A stretch of 64,000 nt of DNA from Hymenobacter nivis (GTDB taxonomy: Bacteria; Bacteroidota; Bacteroidia; Cytophagales; Hymenobacteraceae). The DNA is taken from NCBI RefSeq assembly GCF_006439025.1, contig NZ_RCYZ01000003.1:498127-562126 (forward strand), written 5' to 3'. Shown piece after piece: positions 26,641 to 35,120 of this stretch. The notes under the pieces were generated by a model. That model was not told the DNA's origin. It saw nothing but the letters and a program-made list of their open reading frames with translations, and searched no databases. Each line of letters opens with the position of its first letter. Within the stretch, counting starts at the first letter, position 1. Position numbers and translations under genes: made by a program.

Positions 26641-27375
26641 ATGAAAATTACGCTTACCTGGCCGGGGCTGCTGGCCTTTGGGGCCTTGGTGTTTGGGCTG
26701 GCCGAAGCCCACGAGCTGGTGCACACCGGCCTGGGCCGGCTGCTGTGCGGCTGCTGGGGCCCCCGCGACTTCAACGTGTGGAGCCTGTGCAGCACCTGCG
26801 CCACCGGGCACCCCTACACCAACCTGGCCGCCACGCTGGCGGGGCCGGCGTTCACGTTTGCCGTAGGCTGGGTGGGCTACGGGCTGCTGGGCCCGCGCCA
26901 GCCCGCGGCGCGGCAGTCGCTGGGCTTCGCGCTGGTGATGGCCACCGTGCCGTTTGCCCGTATTCTGGGCGCCGTTTTCATGGGCGGCAACGACGAGGTG
27001 TACGCCCTAAGCAAGTTCCTGCCCTACTCCACGGCCTGGGCCCTGGGGGGCGCGCTGGTGGTGCTGGCCACGGTGCCGCCGCTGGTGCGCGCCTGGGCGG
27101 CGCTGCGCGGCCAGGCGCGGCCGTGGGTGTTCCTGGCGTTTTTCCTACTGCCCTTTCCCATCGCCGCCGCGGTGCTGCTGGGGGCCCTCAATTCGCTGCT
27201 GGCCACCGGCTTTATGGCTACGTACGGCATCTTGGGCTCGCCCCTGCTCATTACGTGCTGGACGGCGGCCGTGGGCGCAGTGCTGGCCCTCTCCTACCGG
27301 CACTTATTCGCGCTGGGGCAGCCGGCGGCGGCGCCCGCGGGGCCCGCCGCGCCGGCCCCGGCCGCCTACTTTTAG
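26641..27375 (+). CDS. Integral membrane protein with an HExxH motif
   Basis: The product has 244 residues and about six or seven membrane helices. The first helix runs into GLAEAHELVHTGLGRLLCG, so an HExxH-type motif (HELVH, about residues 24-28) lies at its end, as in membrane zinc proteases, although the rest does not match site-2 proteases clearly. The cysteine pairs CGC and CSTC follow in the next loop. The gene is the first of three with the LytS-type kinase (start 3 nt after its stop) and the LytTR regulator. A sensory or signal-processing role would fit the context, but this is inference. Confidence 0.65.
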   Translation: MKITLTWPGLLAFGALVFGLAEAHELVHTGLGRLLCGCWGPRDFNVWSLCSTCATGHPYTNLAATLAGPAFTFAVGWVGYGLLGPRQPAARQSLGFALVMATVPFARILGAVFMGGNDEVYALSKFLPYSTAWALGGALVVLATVPPLVRAWAALRGQARPWVFLAFFLLPFPIAAAVLLGALNSLLATGFMATYGILGSPLLITCWTAAVGAVLALSYRHLFALGQPAAAPAGPAAPAPAAYF

Positions 27376-27378
27376 GCC

Positions 27379-28413
27379 ATGAACCGCCCCCGGATTGCCC
27401 TGTACCACGCCCTGGGCTGGGCCCTGCTGATTGCCCACGACGAAGTCGGCGTGCTGATCAACCGCACCACCCACGTGCCCGAATACCTGCTGTTCACGGC
27501 CACGCTGTGGCTCACCCAAATGGTGCTGTTTTACTACTGCTTTTCGTTCGTCTACCCGCGCTACTGGCGGCCGGGCCGGGGCCCCCAGCTACTACTGGGC
27601 CTGCTGGCCACGCCGCTGGTGTTCGGCGCCGTGCGCTACCTGGTGGAGGAAATGCTGATGCCGGCGCTGTTCGGCCTGCGCAACTACAACCCGAGCAGCT
27701 CCTGGCAAGCGTTTGCCATCGACGACGTGTACCTGAGCCCGCCCATCGTGGTGCTGTCGGCTTTGGCCTGGAAAATTGAGGCGGTGCTCCGGCGCGAAAA
27801 CGACCACGCCACCCAGCTCCTGACGCAGGAAAAAACCCAGGCCGAGTTGGCGTTCCTCAAAACCCAAATCAACCCGCACTTCCTCTACAACACCCTCAAC
27901 TACCTCTACGCCGAGGCCTACGCCGTGTCGGAGCCGCTGGCCGGGGCCGTGCTGCGCCTTTCCGACCTCATGCGCTACATGCTGCACGAGGGCCCCGACG
28001 GCCGCGTGGAGCTGCACCGCGAAGTAGAGTACCTGGAAAACTACCTGGCCCTGCACCGCCTGCGTTTCGAAGACCGGTTTTTTGTGAATTTCCGGCAGCC
28101 GGCGGCCGTGGGCGGGCAGCGGGTGGCCTCCCTGCTGCTCGTCCCGTTCGTCGAAAACGCCCTCAAGCACGGCGTCCTCCACCGCCCCGACCAGCCCGTG
28201 GACATCTGCCTCACGTTGCCCACGCCGGGCCGCCTGTGCTTCGAGGTGCGCAACCGCGTGGGGCCCCACCCGCGCGACGCCACCACCGGCATCGGCCTGG
28301 CCAACCTGCGCCGCCGCCTGGCCCTGCTCTACCCCGGCCGCCACACGCTGGAAGTGCAAAACGACGGCACCGAGCACTACACCCGCTTGGAGCTAGATTT
28401 GGGGCCGGCTTAG
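27379..28413 (+). CDS. LytS/YehU-type membrane sensor histidine kinase
   Basis: The product has 344 residues. Four hydrophobic segments (residues 1-140) precede a short coiled linker (DHATQLLTQEKTQAELAFLK) and the His_kinase domain. The phosphorylated histidine lies in QINPHFLYNTLNYLY, and the ATP-binding parts are PFVENALKHG (N box) and GIGLANLRRRLALLYP (G box). The kinase is paired with the LytTR response regulator 120 nt downstream, from which it is separated by a long inverted repeat. The signal is unknown. The adjacent HExxH membrane protein may be part of the input. Confidence 0.92.
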   Translation: MNRPRIALYHALGWALLIAHDEVGVLINRTTHVPEYLLFTATLWLTQMVLFYYCFSFVYPRYWRPGRGPQLLLGLLATPLVFGAVRYLVEEMLMPALFGLRNYNPSSSWQAFAIDDVYLSPPIVVLSALAWKIEAVLRRENDHATQLLTQEKTQAELAFLKTQINPHFLYNTLNYLYAEAYAVSEPLAGAVLRLSDLMRYMLHEGPDGRVELHREVEYLENYLALHRLRFEDRFFVNFRQPAAVGGQRVASLLLVPFVENALKHGVLHRPDQPVDICLTLPTPGRLCFEVRNRVGPHPRDATTGIGLANLRRRLALLYPGRHTLEVQNDGTEHYTRLELDLGPA

Positions 28414-28526
28414 TTTTTAGTTGTCAGTTGTTCGTTGTCAGTCGTCAGAAAAGGCCGTCATGCTGAGCGCAACGGACTGGGGCCCTGATGACAGACAACT
28501 GACAACGAACAACTGACAACTAAAAA
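28414..28526. repeat. Inverted repeat between the kinase and regulator genes
   Basis: Two perfectly complementary 28-nt arms (28414-28441 and 28499-28526) are built from TTGTCAGTTGTTCGTTGTCA-type units. They enclose a 57-nt spacer that holds GTCATGCTGAGCGCAACGGA, a piece of the REP-like family seen at 43.4 and 62.1 kb. The left arm begins directly after the kinase stop codon, and the right arm ends 7 nt before the ATG of the regulator. Confidence 0.88.
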
Positions 28527-28533
28527 CCAAAAC

Positions 28534-29265
28534 ATGCTCCGCTGCATCGCCGTCGACGACGAGCCCGCCGCCACCCGGCTGCTGGCCGCCTACATCCAAA
28601 AAGTGCCCACGCTGGCGCTGGTGGGCACCACCAACAACCCCCTCGAAGCCCTGCAATGGGTGCAGGAGGGCCGCGTCGATTTGGTATTCCTCGACATTCA
28701 GATGCCCGAACTCACGGGCTTGCAGTTCCTGAAAATCTGCGGCCGGCAGTGCCGGGTCGTGCTCACCACCGCCTACCCCGAATACGCGCTGGAGGGCTAC
28801 GAGCACGACGTGGTGGACTACCTGCTCAAGCCCGTGGCCTTCGACCGCTTCCTGCGCGCCGTGCAAAAAGCGCAGACCCTGGCGCTGGGGCCCCCGGCGC
28901 CGGCGGCCGCTGCTCCGGCGCCGCTGGGGGCCCCGGCGGCCGACTACCTGTTTGTGAAGGGCGAGAGCAAAAACAAGTTCCTGCGGCTCAACTACGCCGA
29001 CATCCTGTACGTGGAGGCGCTGAAGAACTACGTGTCCATTGTGGTGCCGGGCCAGCGCATCGTTACCTACCAGACGCTGAAGGACTTGGCCCAGCAGCTG
29101 CCGCAGCCGGCGTTTCTGCGGGTACATAAGTCGTTCGTGGTGGCGCTCGACAAAATTCGGCTCGTGGACGGCCACACCGTGTACGTGGGCGAGGCGGCCA
29201 TTCCGCTGGGCGAAACCTACCGGGAAGGTTTTTTCCAATTAATTCGGGCCCAGAGCCAACCGTGA
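28534..29265 (+). CDS. LytTR family response regulator
   Basis: The product has 243 residues. The receiver domain (residues 1-120) shows DDEPAA, the phosphorylated Asp in VFLDIQMPELTGLQFL (near residue 54) and the lysine in VDYLLKPVAFDRF (near 105). A Pro/Ala-rich linker follows, then a LytTR DNA-binding domain (about 150-240) with FVKGESKNKFLRL, DILYVEALKNYVSIV and FLRVHKSFVVALDKI. It is the partner of the LytS-type kinase upstream. Targets usually lie in the same genome region, but no LytTR site was identified here. Confidence 0.93.
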   Translation: MLRCIAVDDEPAATRLLAAYIQKVPTLALVGTTNNPLEALQWVQEGRVDLVFLDIQMPELTGLQFLKICGRQCRVVLTTAYPEYALEGYEHDVVDYLLKPVAFDRFLRAVQKAQTLALGPPAPAAAAPAPLGAPAADYLFVKGESKNKFLRLNYADILYVEALKNYVSIVVPGQRIVTYQTLKDLAQQLPQPAFLRVHKSFVVALDKIRLVDGHTVYVGEAAIPLGETYREGFFQLIRAQSQP

Positions 29266-29368
29266 GCGCCGCGCGGGCCGTACCAAAAATAGTTGGGGCG
29301 GGCGCGGCGGCAGCGGCCGGGCCGGCTTACCTTTCGCCGCCGCTGTTTTTTGCACTATCCCACCCGCC

Positions 29369-31210
29369 ATGCCCTATTCTTCCGTTCCCCCCGCCTCCGA
29401 AGCCCTGCTGCCCGACTCGCTGCTGATTGAAGTAGCCTGGGAAGTGTGCAACCAAGTTGGCGGCATCTACACCGTCATCCGGTCCAAAGTGCCGGCCACC
29501 GTGCCCGCCTGGGGCAACCGCTACTGCTTGCTGGGGCCCTACTTCGCCCACATGGCGCAGGGCGAATTTGAGAACTTCGACGACACCCAGCTCGCTCTCA
29601 TCGACGACCCCTACGCCGCCGCCGTGCGCACGCTGCGGGCCCAGGGCTACGACATTTGCTACGGCGCCTGGCTCGTGACGGGCCGCCCGCGGGTGGTGCT
29701 CATCAACCCGTTTCAGGCTTACGACCGGCTGGGTGACATCAAGCGCGACCTCTGGGAGCGCCACGGCATTCCGATGCCCGACAACGACGACCTGCTGCAC
29801 CAGGTGGTGGCCTTCGGGGCCCTCTCCAAGCTGTTCATCCAAACCGTGGCGGCCCTGAAGGGCGAAAAGCAGCTGCTGGTGCACTTCCACGAGTGGATGA
29901 CGGGCGTGGCCATCCCCGACCTGCGGCGCGACGGCACGCCGGCCCACCTCGTGTTCACGACGCACGCCACGCTGCTGGGCCGCTACCTGGCCATGAACGA
30001 CCCCGACTTCTACGACCACCTCATGCGCGTGGACTGGCTGGCCGAGAGCCGCCACTTCGCCATCGAGCCGGCCGTGACCATGGAGCGCGCCGCCGCCCAC
30101 GGCAGCCACGTGTTCACCACCGTGAGCGAGCTGACGGTGCGCGAGTGCATTTACCTGCTCGACCGGATTCCGGACGCGGTGCTGCCCAACGGCCTGAACG
30201 TGGAGCGCTTCGTGGCCGGCCACGAGTTCCAGAACCTCCACCAGCTCTACAAGGCCAAGATCCACGAGTTCGTGATGGCCCACTTCTTCCACTCCTATTC
30301 GTTCGAGCTGGACAAGACGCTGTACTTCTTCACCTCGGGCCGCTACGAGTACCACAACAAGGGCTTCGACCTGACGCTGGAGGCCCTGGCCCGCCTCAAC
30401 TACCGCCTCCAGCAGAGCGGCATCGACATGCAGGTGGTGATGTTTTTCATCACCAAGCGCGCCTTCACCAGCATCAACCCGCAGGTGCTTGAGCGCCGCG
30501 CCGTGCTGGAGGAAGTGCGCCAAACCTGCCGCGCCATCGAGGAGCAGGTGGGCGAGCGGCTGTTCTACGCCGCCGCCGCCAGCTCCGACCAGCGCCTACC
30601 CGAGCTGGGCTCGATGGTGGACGACTACTGGAAGCTGCGCTACCGCCGCACGCTCCAAAGCTGGAAATCGAACGCCCTGCCCCCGGTCATCACCCACAAC
30701 CTGGTGGACGACGCCAAGGACGACATCCTCAACTTCCTGCGCCGCTCCAACCTGCTGAACTACGAGCACGACCGGGTAAAAATCGTGTACCACCCCGATT
30801 TTGTGTCCACCACCTCGCCCCTGTTCGGCATGGAGTACGGGCAGTTTGTGCGCGGCACCCACCTGGGCGTGTTCCCGAGCTACTACGAGCCCTGGGGCTA
30901 CACGCCCTTGGAGTGCGTGGCCCGCGGCGTGCCCGCCGTCACGAGCGACCTCTCGGGCTTCGGCGACTACGCCCTGCAAAACGTGCCCGACCCCGAGCAG
31001 AAGGGCATTTTTGTGGTGCACCGCCAGGAGCGCACGTTCGACGAATCGGCCGAGGAGCTGACCGAGATGATGTGGCAGTTCGTGTTGCTCTCGCGCCGCG
31101 AGCGCATCCAGCAGCGCAACAACGTGGAAAGCCACGCTGAGCTGTTCGACTGGAAAAACCTGCGCGTGTACTACGACCGGGCCTACGCCTTGGCCCTGGA
31201 GCGGCAGTAG
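29369..31210 (+). CDS. Glycogen synthase, GT3 (eukaryote-like) type
   Basis: The product has 613 residues. It opens with EVAWEVCNQVGGIYTVIRSK, the donor-binding glycine-rich start of GT3 glycogen synthases, and continues with LLGPYF, HFHEWMTGVAIP, VFTTHATLLGRYL and a C-terminal domain with VFPSYYEPWGYTPLECVARG. That last block has the glutamates of the GT-B active site (EPWGYTPLE). GT3 enzymes use UDP-glucose and are found in fungi, animals and Bacteroidota. The GH13 enzyme at 21829 may act on the same glycogen, although the genes are 5.7 kb apart. The stop is followed by GGCCCC. Confidence 0.93.
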   Translation: MPYSSVPPASEALLPDSLLIEVAWEVCNQVGGIYTVIRSKVPATVPAWGNRYCLLGPYFAHMAQGEFENFDDTQLALIDDPYAAAVRTLRAQGYDICYGAWLVTGRPRVVLINPFQAYDRLGDIKRDLWERHGIPMPDNDDLLHQVVAFGALSKLFIQTVAALKGEKQLLVHFHEWMTGVAIPDLRRDGTPAHLVFTTHATLLGRYLAMNDPDFYDHLMRVDWLAESRHFAIEPAVTMERAAAHGSHVFTTVSELTVRECIYLLDRIPDAVLPNGLNVERFVAGHEFQNLHQLYKAKIHEFVMAHFFHSYSFELDKTLYFFTSGRYEYHNKGFDLTLEALARLNYRLQQSGIDMQVVMFFITKRAFTSINPQVLERRAVLEEVRQTCRAIEEQVGERLFYAAAASSDQRLPELGSMVDDYWKLRYRRTLQSWKSNALPPVITHNLVDDAKDDILNFLRRSNLLNYEHDRVKIVYHPDFVSTTSPLFGMEYGQFVRGTHLGVFPSYYEPWGYTPLECVARGVPAVTSDLSGFGDYALQNVPDPEQKGIFVVHRQERTFDESAEELTEMMWQFVLLSRRERIQQRNNVESHAELFDWKNLRVYYDRAYALALERQ

Positions 31211-31257
31211 GGCCCCGGCGAACCTACCCGCAGCTCAACGGCAGCACAGCACGAATC

Positions 31258-31944
31258 ATGAGTAATTTCAGGCTGGAAACTCACACGGGCACCGTGTTGG
31301 ATTCGCAGAAGCACACGCAGTCGCACATTTACAGCGAGGGCGGCGGGGGCTACGTGGGCCCCCGCGGCGGGCGCATCAAGGCCCCCACCGTGAAGTCGTA
31401 CAACACCACGCGCCACGACATCTTCCTGCGCCTAGCCGACGGGCGGGAGGAGCACGTGCACTTCCCGCTCGACGGCATTGCCCTGCGCAACGGCAACGCC
31501 ATTTCTCTGATTGCCGCCTTCCGCGGCGACAGTCCCAACGGCCACTACGTGCGGCTGTGCAACCACGACACAGGCACCATCTACAACGTGCTGGACGATA
31601 CCGCCTGGCAGGCCATGACGGCCCCCAACCCGACGGATTTAGCTTCCCTGAAGGAAATCAAAACCGGGTATTCGTTCCTTCTCCCACTCGCAATCTGGCT
31701 AGTAATATCTTTGCTAACCATAGCAATAGGCTATTACTTGTACGGGCAGCTGCCCGGTTCGCGGGAGCTAATCACCAAAGTGTGCTTGTACGCCATCTTG
31801 TCCTTGCCCCTCTTCTTCGTCGCGGCATTGCTAATGGTGCACGGGAAAAGCAAGCAGCGCCGAGCCGCCAGGCAAGGCATAAACAGCCGGCTGGCGGATG
31901 AGTTGAACGAGAAAATAGCCGCCGCCATAGCCGCTTTGGGTTAA
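31258..31944 (+). CDS. Membrane protein of unknown function
   Basis: The product has 228 residues. The first 135 residues form a soluble domain with a Gly-rich stretch (GGGGYVGPRGGR) and beta-rich segments such as DIFLRLADGREEHVHFPLDG. Two membrane helices follow (about 142-163 and 173-195), and the C-terminus is basic (KSKQRRAARQG). No family was recognised. It lies between the glycogen synthase gene and the DUF4198 gene, all on the plus strand, with gaps of 47 and 15 nt. Confidence 0.65.
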   Translation: MSNFRLETHTGTVLDSQKHTQSHIYSEGGGGYVGPRGGRIKAPTVKSYNTTRHDIFLRLADGREEHVHFPLDGIALRNGNAISLIAAFRGDSPNGHYVRLCNHDTGTIYNVLDDTAWQAMTAPNPTDLASLKEIKTGYSFLLPLAIWLVISLLTIAIGYYLYGQLPGSRELITKVCLYAILSLPLFFVAALLMVHGKSKQRRAARQGINSRLADELNEKIAAAIAALG

Positions 31945-31959
31945 CGCTGCTTTAGCATT

Positions 31960-32802
31960 ATGGCCAAATGCTTCCTTACCCTTGCCCCACTTTTGGCGCT
32001 GGCCAGCGCCGGCCTGGCCCACGAGTTCTGGCTCCAGCCCACCCGCTTCCGCCTCGCGCCGGGCGAAACAGTGTATGTGCGGCCGCTGGTGGGCGCGGGC
32101 TTCCAGGGGGCCCCGTGGGGCAACCGGACCAGTAAAATTTTGGCTTTTGCGCGCTACGGTTCGGCCCCAGCTGACTCCACCAACCTGGCGCCACCGCCCG
32201 GTGGGGCCCCGGCCGACACGTTTCGCACCGCCGTGGCGTTTGCGCGGCCCGGCACGCACCTCGTGGTGCTGCGCAGCAACCTGGCTTTCATTGAGTTGCC
32301 CGCCGCGCAGTTCACCGCCTACCTGCGCGAAGAAGGCCTGGAGCTGGCCCTGCGTCGCCGCCAGGAGCGCGGCCAGCAAGCCCAGCCCGGGCGCGAGGCC
32401 TACCGCCGCTGCGCCAAGGCCCTGGTGCAGGTGGGGCTCCTAGCGCCGGCCGCCGACACGGCCTACCGCCGCGTGCTGGGCCTGCCCTTCGAGCTGGTGC
32501 CCGAGCAAAACCCCTACCGCCTGGCCCCCGGCGCGGCCCTCACCGTGCGGGTATTGCGGGCCGGGCAGCCGGCACGCGGGGCCCTAGTGCAGGTGTGGGA
32601 GGCGCAGCCCGGGGGCCTGCCCGCCAAGCATTTTACCACCCATGCCAACCAAAACGGCCGTTTGTTGTTACGCCTGTCCGGACCGGGGCCCTACCTGGTG
32701 GCCACCGTCGACGCGGCCGAAGCGCCCCCGGCGCTGCGCGCCCGCGCCGATTGGCTCACCACCTGGGCCTCGCTGGCGTTCGCCGGGCCGTTGGGGCCGT
32801 AG
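31960..32802 (+). CDS. DUF4198 family secreted protein
   Basis: The product has 280 residues with a signal peptide that ends right before HEFWLQPTRFRLAPGETV. This HEFWL start is the hallmark of the DUF4198 family, secreted proteins that are often near metal or tricarboxylate uptake genes. The C-terminal half has an Ig-like/carboxypeptidase-regulatory look (NPYRLAPGAALTVRVLRAGQ, LVQVWEAQPGGL and GRLLLRLSGPGPYLV). The start follows the upstream stop by 15 nt, so cotranscription is possible. The role is unknown. Confidence 0.82.
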   Translation: MAKCFLTLAPLLALASAGLAHEFWLQPTRFRLAPGETVYVRPLVGAGFQGAPWGNRTSKILAFARYGSAPADSTNLAPPPGGAPADTFRTAVAFARPGTHLVVLRSNLAFIELPAAQFTAYLREEGLELALRRRQERGQQAQPGREAYRRCAKALVQVGLLAPAADTAYRRVLGLPFELVPEQNPYRLAPGAALTVRVLRAGQPARGALVQVWEAQPGGLPAKHFTTHANQNGRLLLRLSGPGPYLVATVDAAEAPPALRARADWLTTWASLAFAGPLGP

Positions 32803-32880
32803 GCCGAAAGGCACGGCGGGCATCGGGCTTTTCTGTTTACCTTCGTCTCTTCTAATCCTTTTTCTCTGCTCCTCCGCCGC

Positions 32881-33255
32881 ATGAAGTACGTCATCGATAA
32901 AAAAGAAAGCTATACCGTCATCACCATCGACGAGAAAAAGCTGGATACGACCGTTGCCCCGGACCTCAAATCGGAGTTCGTGAAGCTCAACGCCGAAGGC
33001 ATCAACAACCTGATCCTGGACCTGTCCAACGTCAAATACACTGACTCGTCGGGCCTGAGCTCCATCCTCATTGCCAACCGGCTGTGCAACTCCACGGGTG
33101 GCCTGCTGGTGCTCACCGGCCTGCAAGACCACGTGCTCAAGCTCATCACCATCAGCAAGCTCGAGTCGGTGCTGCACATCCTGCCCACGGTGGAGGAAGG
33201 CATTGACCGCGTGTTTTTGCACGCCATCGAGCGCGACTTGACGGACAAGGAATAG
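32881..33255 (+). CDS. STAS domain protein, anti-sigma factor antagonist type
   Basis: The product has 124 residues and is a single STAS domain. The pattern KESYTVITIDEKKLDTTVAP, NLILDLSNVKYTDSSGLSSI and LVLTGLQDHVLKLI matches the SpoIIAA/RsbV family. The phosphorylatable serine is in the TDSSGL block (about residues 58-63). Such proteins act in partner-switching with a kinase and a PP2C phosphatase. No kinase is adjacent, but the truncated GAF-type protein at 1-333 may be a phosphatase of this kind. A repeat-rich gap follows the gene. Confidence 0.9.
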   Translation: MKYVIDKKESYTVITIDEKKLDTTVAPDLKSEFVKLNAEGINNLILDLSNVKYTDSSGLSSILIANRLCNSTGGLLVLTGLQDHVLKLITISKLESVLHILPTVEEGIDRVFLHAIERDLTDKE

Positions 33256-33261
33256 CTTTTT

Positions 33262-33394
33262 TAGCTGTTAGCGCTTGGCTGTTAGCTGGTGGCTTTCCTT
33301 TGGAATGCCGCGGCTAACAGCCAATTTCTTTTCGCCAAACAACTGCGCCTGGGGCGGGCGATTTTCATTCTTGACTCAAAAAAGCTAACAGCTA
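33262..33394. repeat. Nested inverted repeats of the GCTGTTAGC type
   Basis: Units of the form TAGCTGTTAGC (33262-33272) and TTGGCTGTTAGC (33275-33286) recur inverted as GCTAACAGCCAA (33313-33324) and GCTAACAGCTA (33384-33394). The repeats fill the gap between the STAS gene and RNase Z. They are related in style to the CAGTTGTTCGTTGTCAG arms at 28.4 kb but differ in sequence. Confidence 0.7.
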
Positions 33395-33421
33395 CCCGCT
33401 ATTGGCCCACAGCTTAGTAAT

Positions 33422-34333
33422 TTGACTTTCGAACTGCGAATCCTGGGCTCGGCCTCCGCCACCCCGACGCTGGGCCGCCACCCCACGGCCCAGGCCCTCA
33501 CCGTGGGCGGCGCGCACTACCTCGTCGATTGCGGCGAGGGCACCCAGTGGCGCCTGCTCGAGTACCGCAGCCGCCTGAACCAATTGCGGGCGGTGTTCAT
33601 CTCGCACCTGCACGGCGACCATTTCTTCGGGCTGTTTGGGCTGCTGGGCTCGCTGCACTTGCAGGGCCGCACCCGGGCGCTGGTCATCGTGGGCCCCCCG
33701 GGCTTGGATGAAGTGCTGACCACCCAGATGCGGGTGTCGGGCACGAAGCTGGCTTTCGCCATGGAGTTTGTGGCCGTGGACACCGAGGCCCACGCCGTGG
33801 TGTACGAAGACGTCCACATCACCGTGTCGTCGCTGCCCATGCGCCACCGCGTGCCGTGCACCGGCTACCTGTTTGCCGAGCAGCCCCGCCGCCCCCGCCT
33901 GCTCAAGGAGCGCCTGCCCGCTGGCCTCAGCGCCGCCCAGCTCGGCCAGCTGGCCCAGGGCCACGACCTGCCCGCCGATGCCGGCCAGCCCGGCCTGCGC
34001 CACGCCGACGTGTCGGCCCCCGCCCCGGCCCCGCGCCGCTACGCTTTCTGCTCCGACACGCTCTACACCCCCGCCCTGGCCGAGCTGGTGCGCGGGGCCG
34101 ACGTGCTCTACCACGAGGCCACCTTCCTGGACAACATGCACGCGCGCGCCGCCCAAACCCACCACAGCACCGCCCGCCAGGCCGCTCAGCTGGCCCACGA
34201 CGCGGGCGTGGGCCGCTTGCTCCTCGGCCACTTTTCGAGCCGCTACAAAGACCTGGAGCCACTGCTGCTGGAGGCCCGGGCCGTGTTTCCTACCGCCGAG
34301 CTGGCCCTCGAAGGCTTGATGGTGAGCGTGTAG
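33422..34333 (+). CDS. rnz: Ribonuclease Z
   Basis: RNase Z trims the 3' trailer of tRNA precursors. The product has 303 residues and the metallo-beta-lactamase fold. The metal-binding motif is FISHLHGDHFFG (about residues 59-70). Other matches are FELRILGSASATPTLGRHPT at the start, DCGEGTQWRLLEY, CSDTLYTPALAELV and LLLGHFSSRY at the end. The start is a TTG at 33422, because the conserved first strand begins there and no ATG is available. It is 12 nt upstream of the queuosine-precursor transporter gene, so they are likely cotranscribed. Confidence 0.93.
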   Translation: MTFELRILGSASATPTLGRHPTAQALTVGGAHYLVDCGEGTQWRLLEYRSRLNQLRAVFISHLHGDHFFGLFGLLGSLHLQGRTRALVIVGPPGLDEVLTTQMRVSGTKLAFAMEFVAVDTEAHAVVYEDVHITVSSLPMRHRVPCTGYLFAEQPRRPRLLKERLPAGLSAAQLGQLAQGHDLPADAGQPGLRHADVSAPAPAPRRYAFCSDTLYTPALAELVRGADVLYHEATFLDNMHARAAQTHHSTARQAAQLAHDAGVGRLLLGHFSSRYKDLEPLLLEARAVFPTAELALEGLMVSV

Positions 34334-34345
34334 CCGGGGCCCCGC

Positions 34346-35095
34346 ATGGCATCTTTCGCCCACAAAAAGCAGCAGCTGTACCTGGTGCTTAGCAGCATTT
34401 TCCTAGTGAACGCGCTGCTGGCCGAAATCATCGGCGTCAAAATTTTCTCGGTGGCCAAGCTCACGGGCGTGCTGCCCGGCAACCTCACGGCGGGCGTGCT
34501 CATCTGGCCGGTCGTGTTCGTCACCACCGACATCATCAACGAGTATTTCGGCAAGGACGGCGTGCTGCGCGTGAGCTACCTCACCATGGGCCTCATCCTG
34601 TTCGCCTTCGGGGTTATCTACCTCACCACCAAGCTCCCGCCGGCCGATTTCTGGCTCGATGTGAACAAGGCCGACCCCCGGGGCCGTCCCTTCGACATCG
34701 ACTTTGCCTACCAGAGCATTTTCCGGCAGGGCCTGGGCATCATCGTCGGCTCCATCGTGGCCTTTATCGTCGGGCAGCTGCTCGACGCCAGCATTTTCCA
34801 GGCCATCCGCCGGGCCACGGGCGGGCGCTACGTGTGGCTGCGGGCCACCGGCTCCACCCTCGTTTCGCAGCTCGTCGACAGCTTCGTGGTGCTGTACGTG
34901 GCCTTTTATATCTTCGGCAACTGGAGCTTGGCGCAGGTCGTGAGCGTGGCCAACTTCAATTATTGGTACAAATTCGCGGCCGCCATCCTGCTCACGCCGG
35001 TCCTTTATATCGCCCATTATTTCATCGACCGCTACTTGGGCACCGCCGATACCTTAGAATTGCAGCACGAAGCCGTGGACGACGACAGCGTGTAA
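34346..35095 (+). CDS. yhhQ: Queuosine precursor transporter (YhhQ/VUT family)
   Basis: The product has 249 residues and about six membrane segments. It matches the YhhQ family by FLVNALLAEIIGVKIFSVAK, AGVLIWPVVFVTTDIINEYF and the late ATGSTLVSQLVDSFVVLYVA. Members import queuine precursors such as preQ0 or preQ1, which are used to modify tRNA. The neighbour rnz also acts on tRNA, which supports the call. The start is the ATG 12 nt after the rnz stop. Confidence 0.9.
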   Translation: MASFAHKKQQLYLVLSSIFLVNALLAEIIGVKIFSVAKLTGVLPGNLTAGVLIWPVVFVTTDIINEYFGKDGVLRVSYLTMGLILFAFGVIYLTTKLPPADFWLDVNKADPRGRPFDIDFAYQSIFRQGLGIIVGSIVAFIVGQLLDASIFQAIRRATGGRYVWLRATGSTLVSQLVDSFVVLYVAFYIFGNWSLAQVVSVANFNYWYKFAAAILLTPVLYIAHYFIDRYLGTADTLELQHEAVDDDSV

Positions 35096-35120
35096 TTATC
35101 CCTTCCTTATTTATCATTTT

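Noticed and set aside
26641..27375. A firm call of site-2 protease
   Set aside because: Only the HExxH motif fits; the second metal motif of that family was not found.
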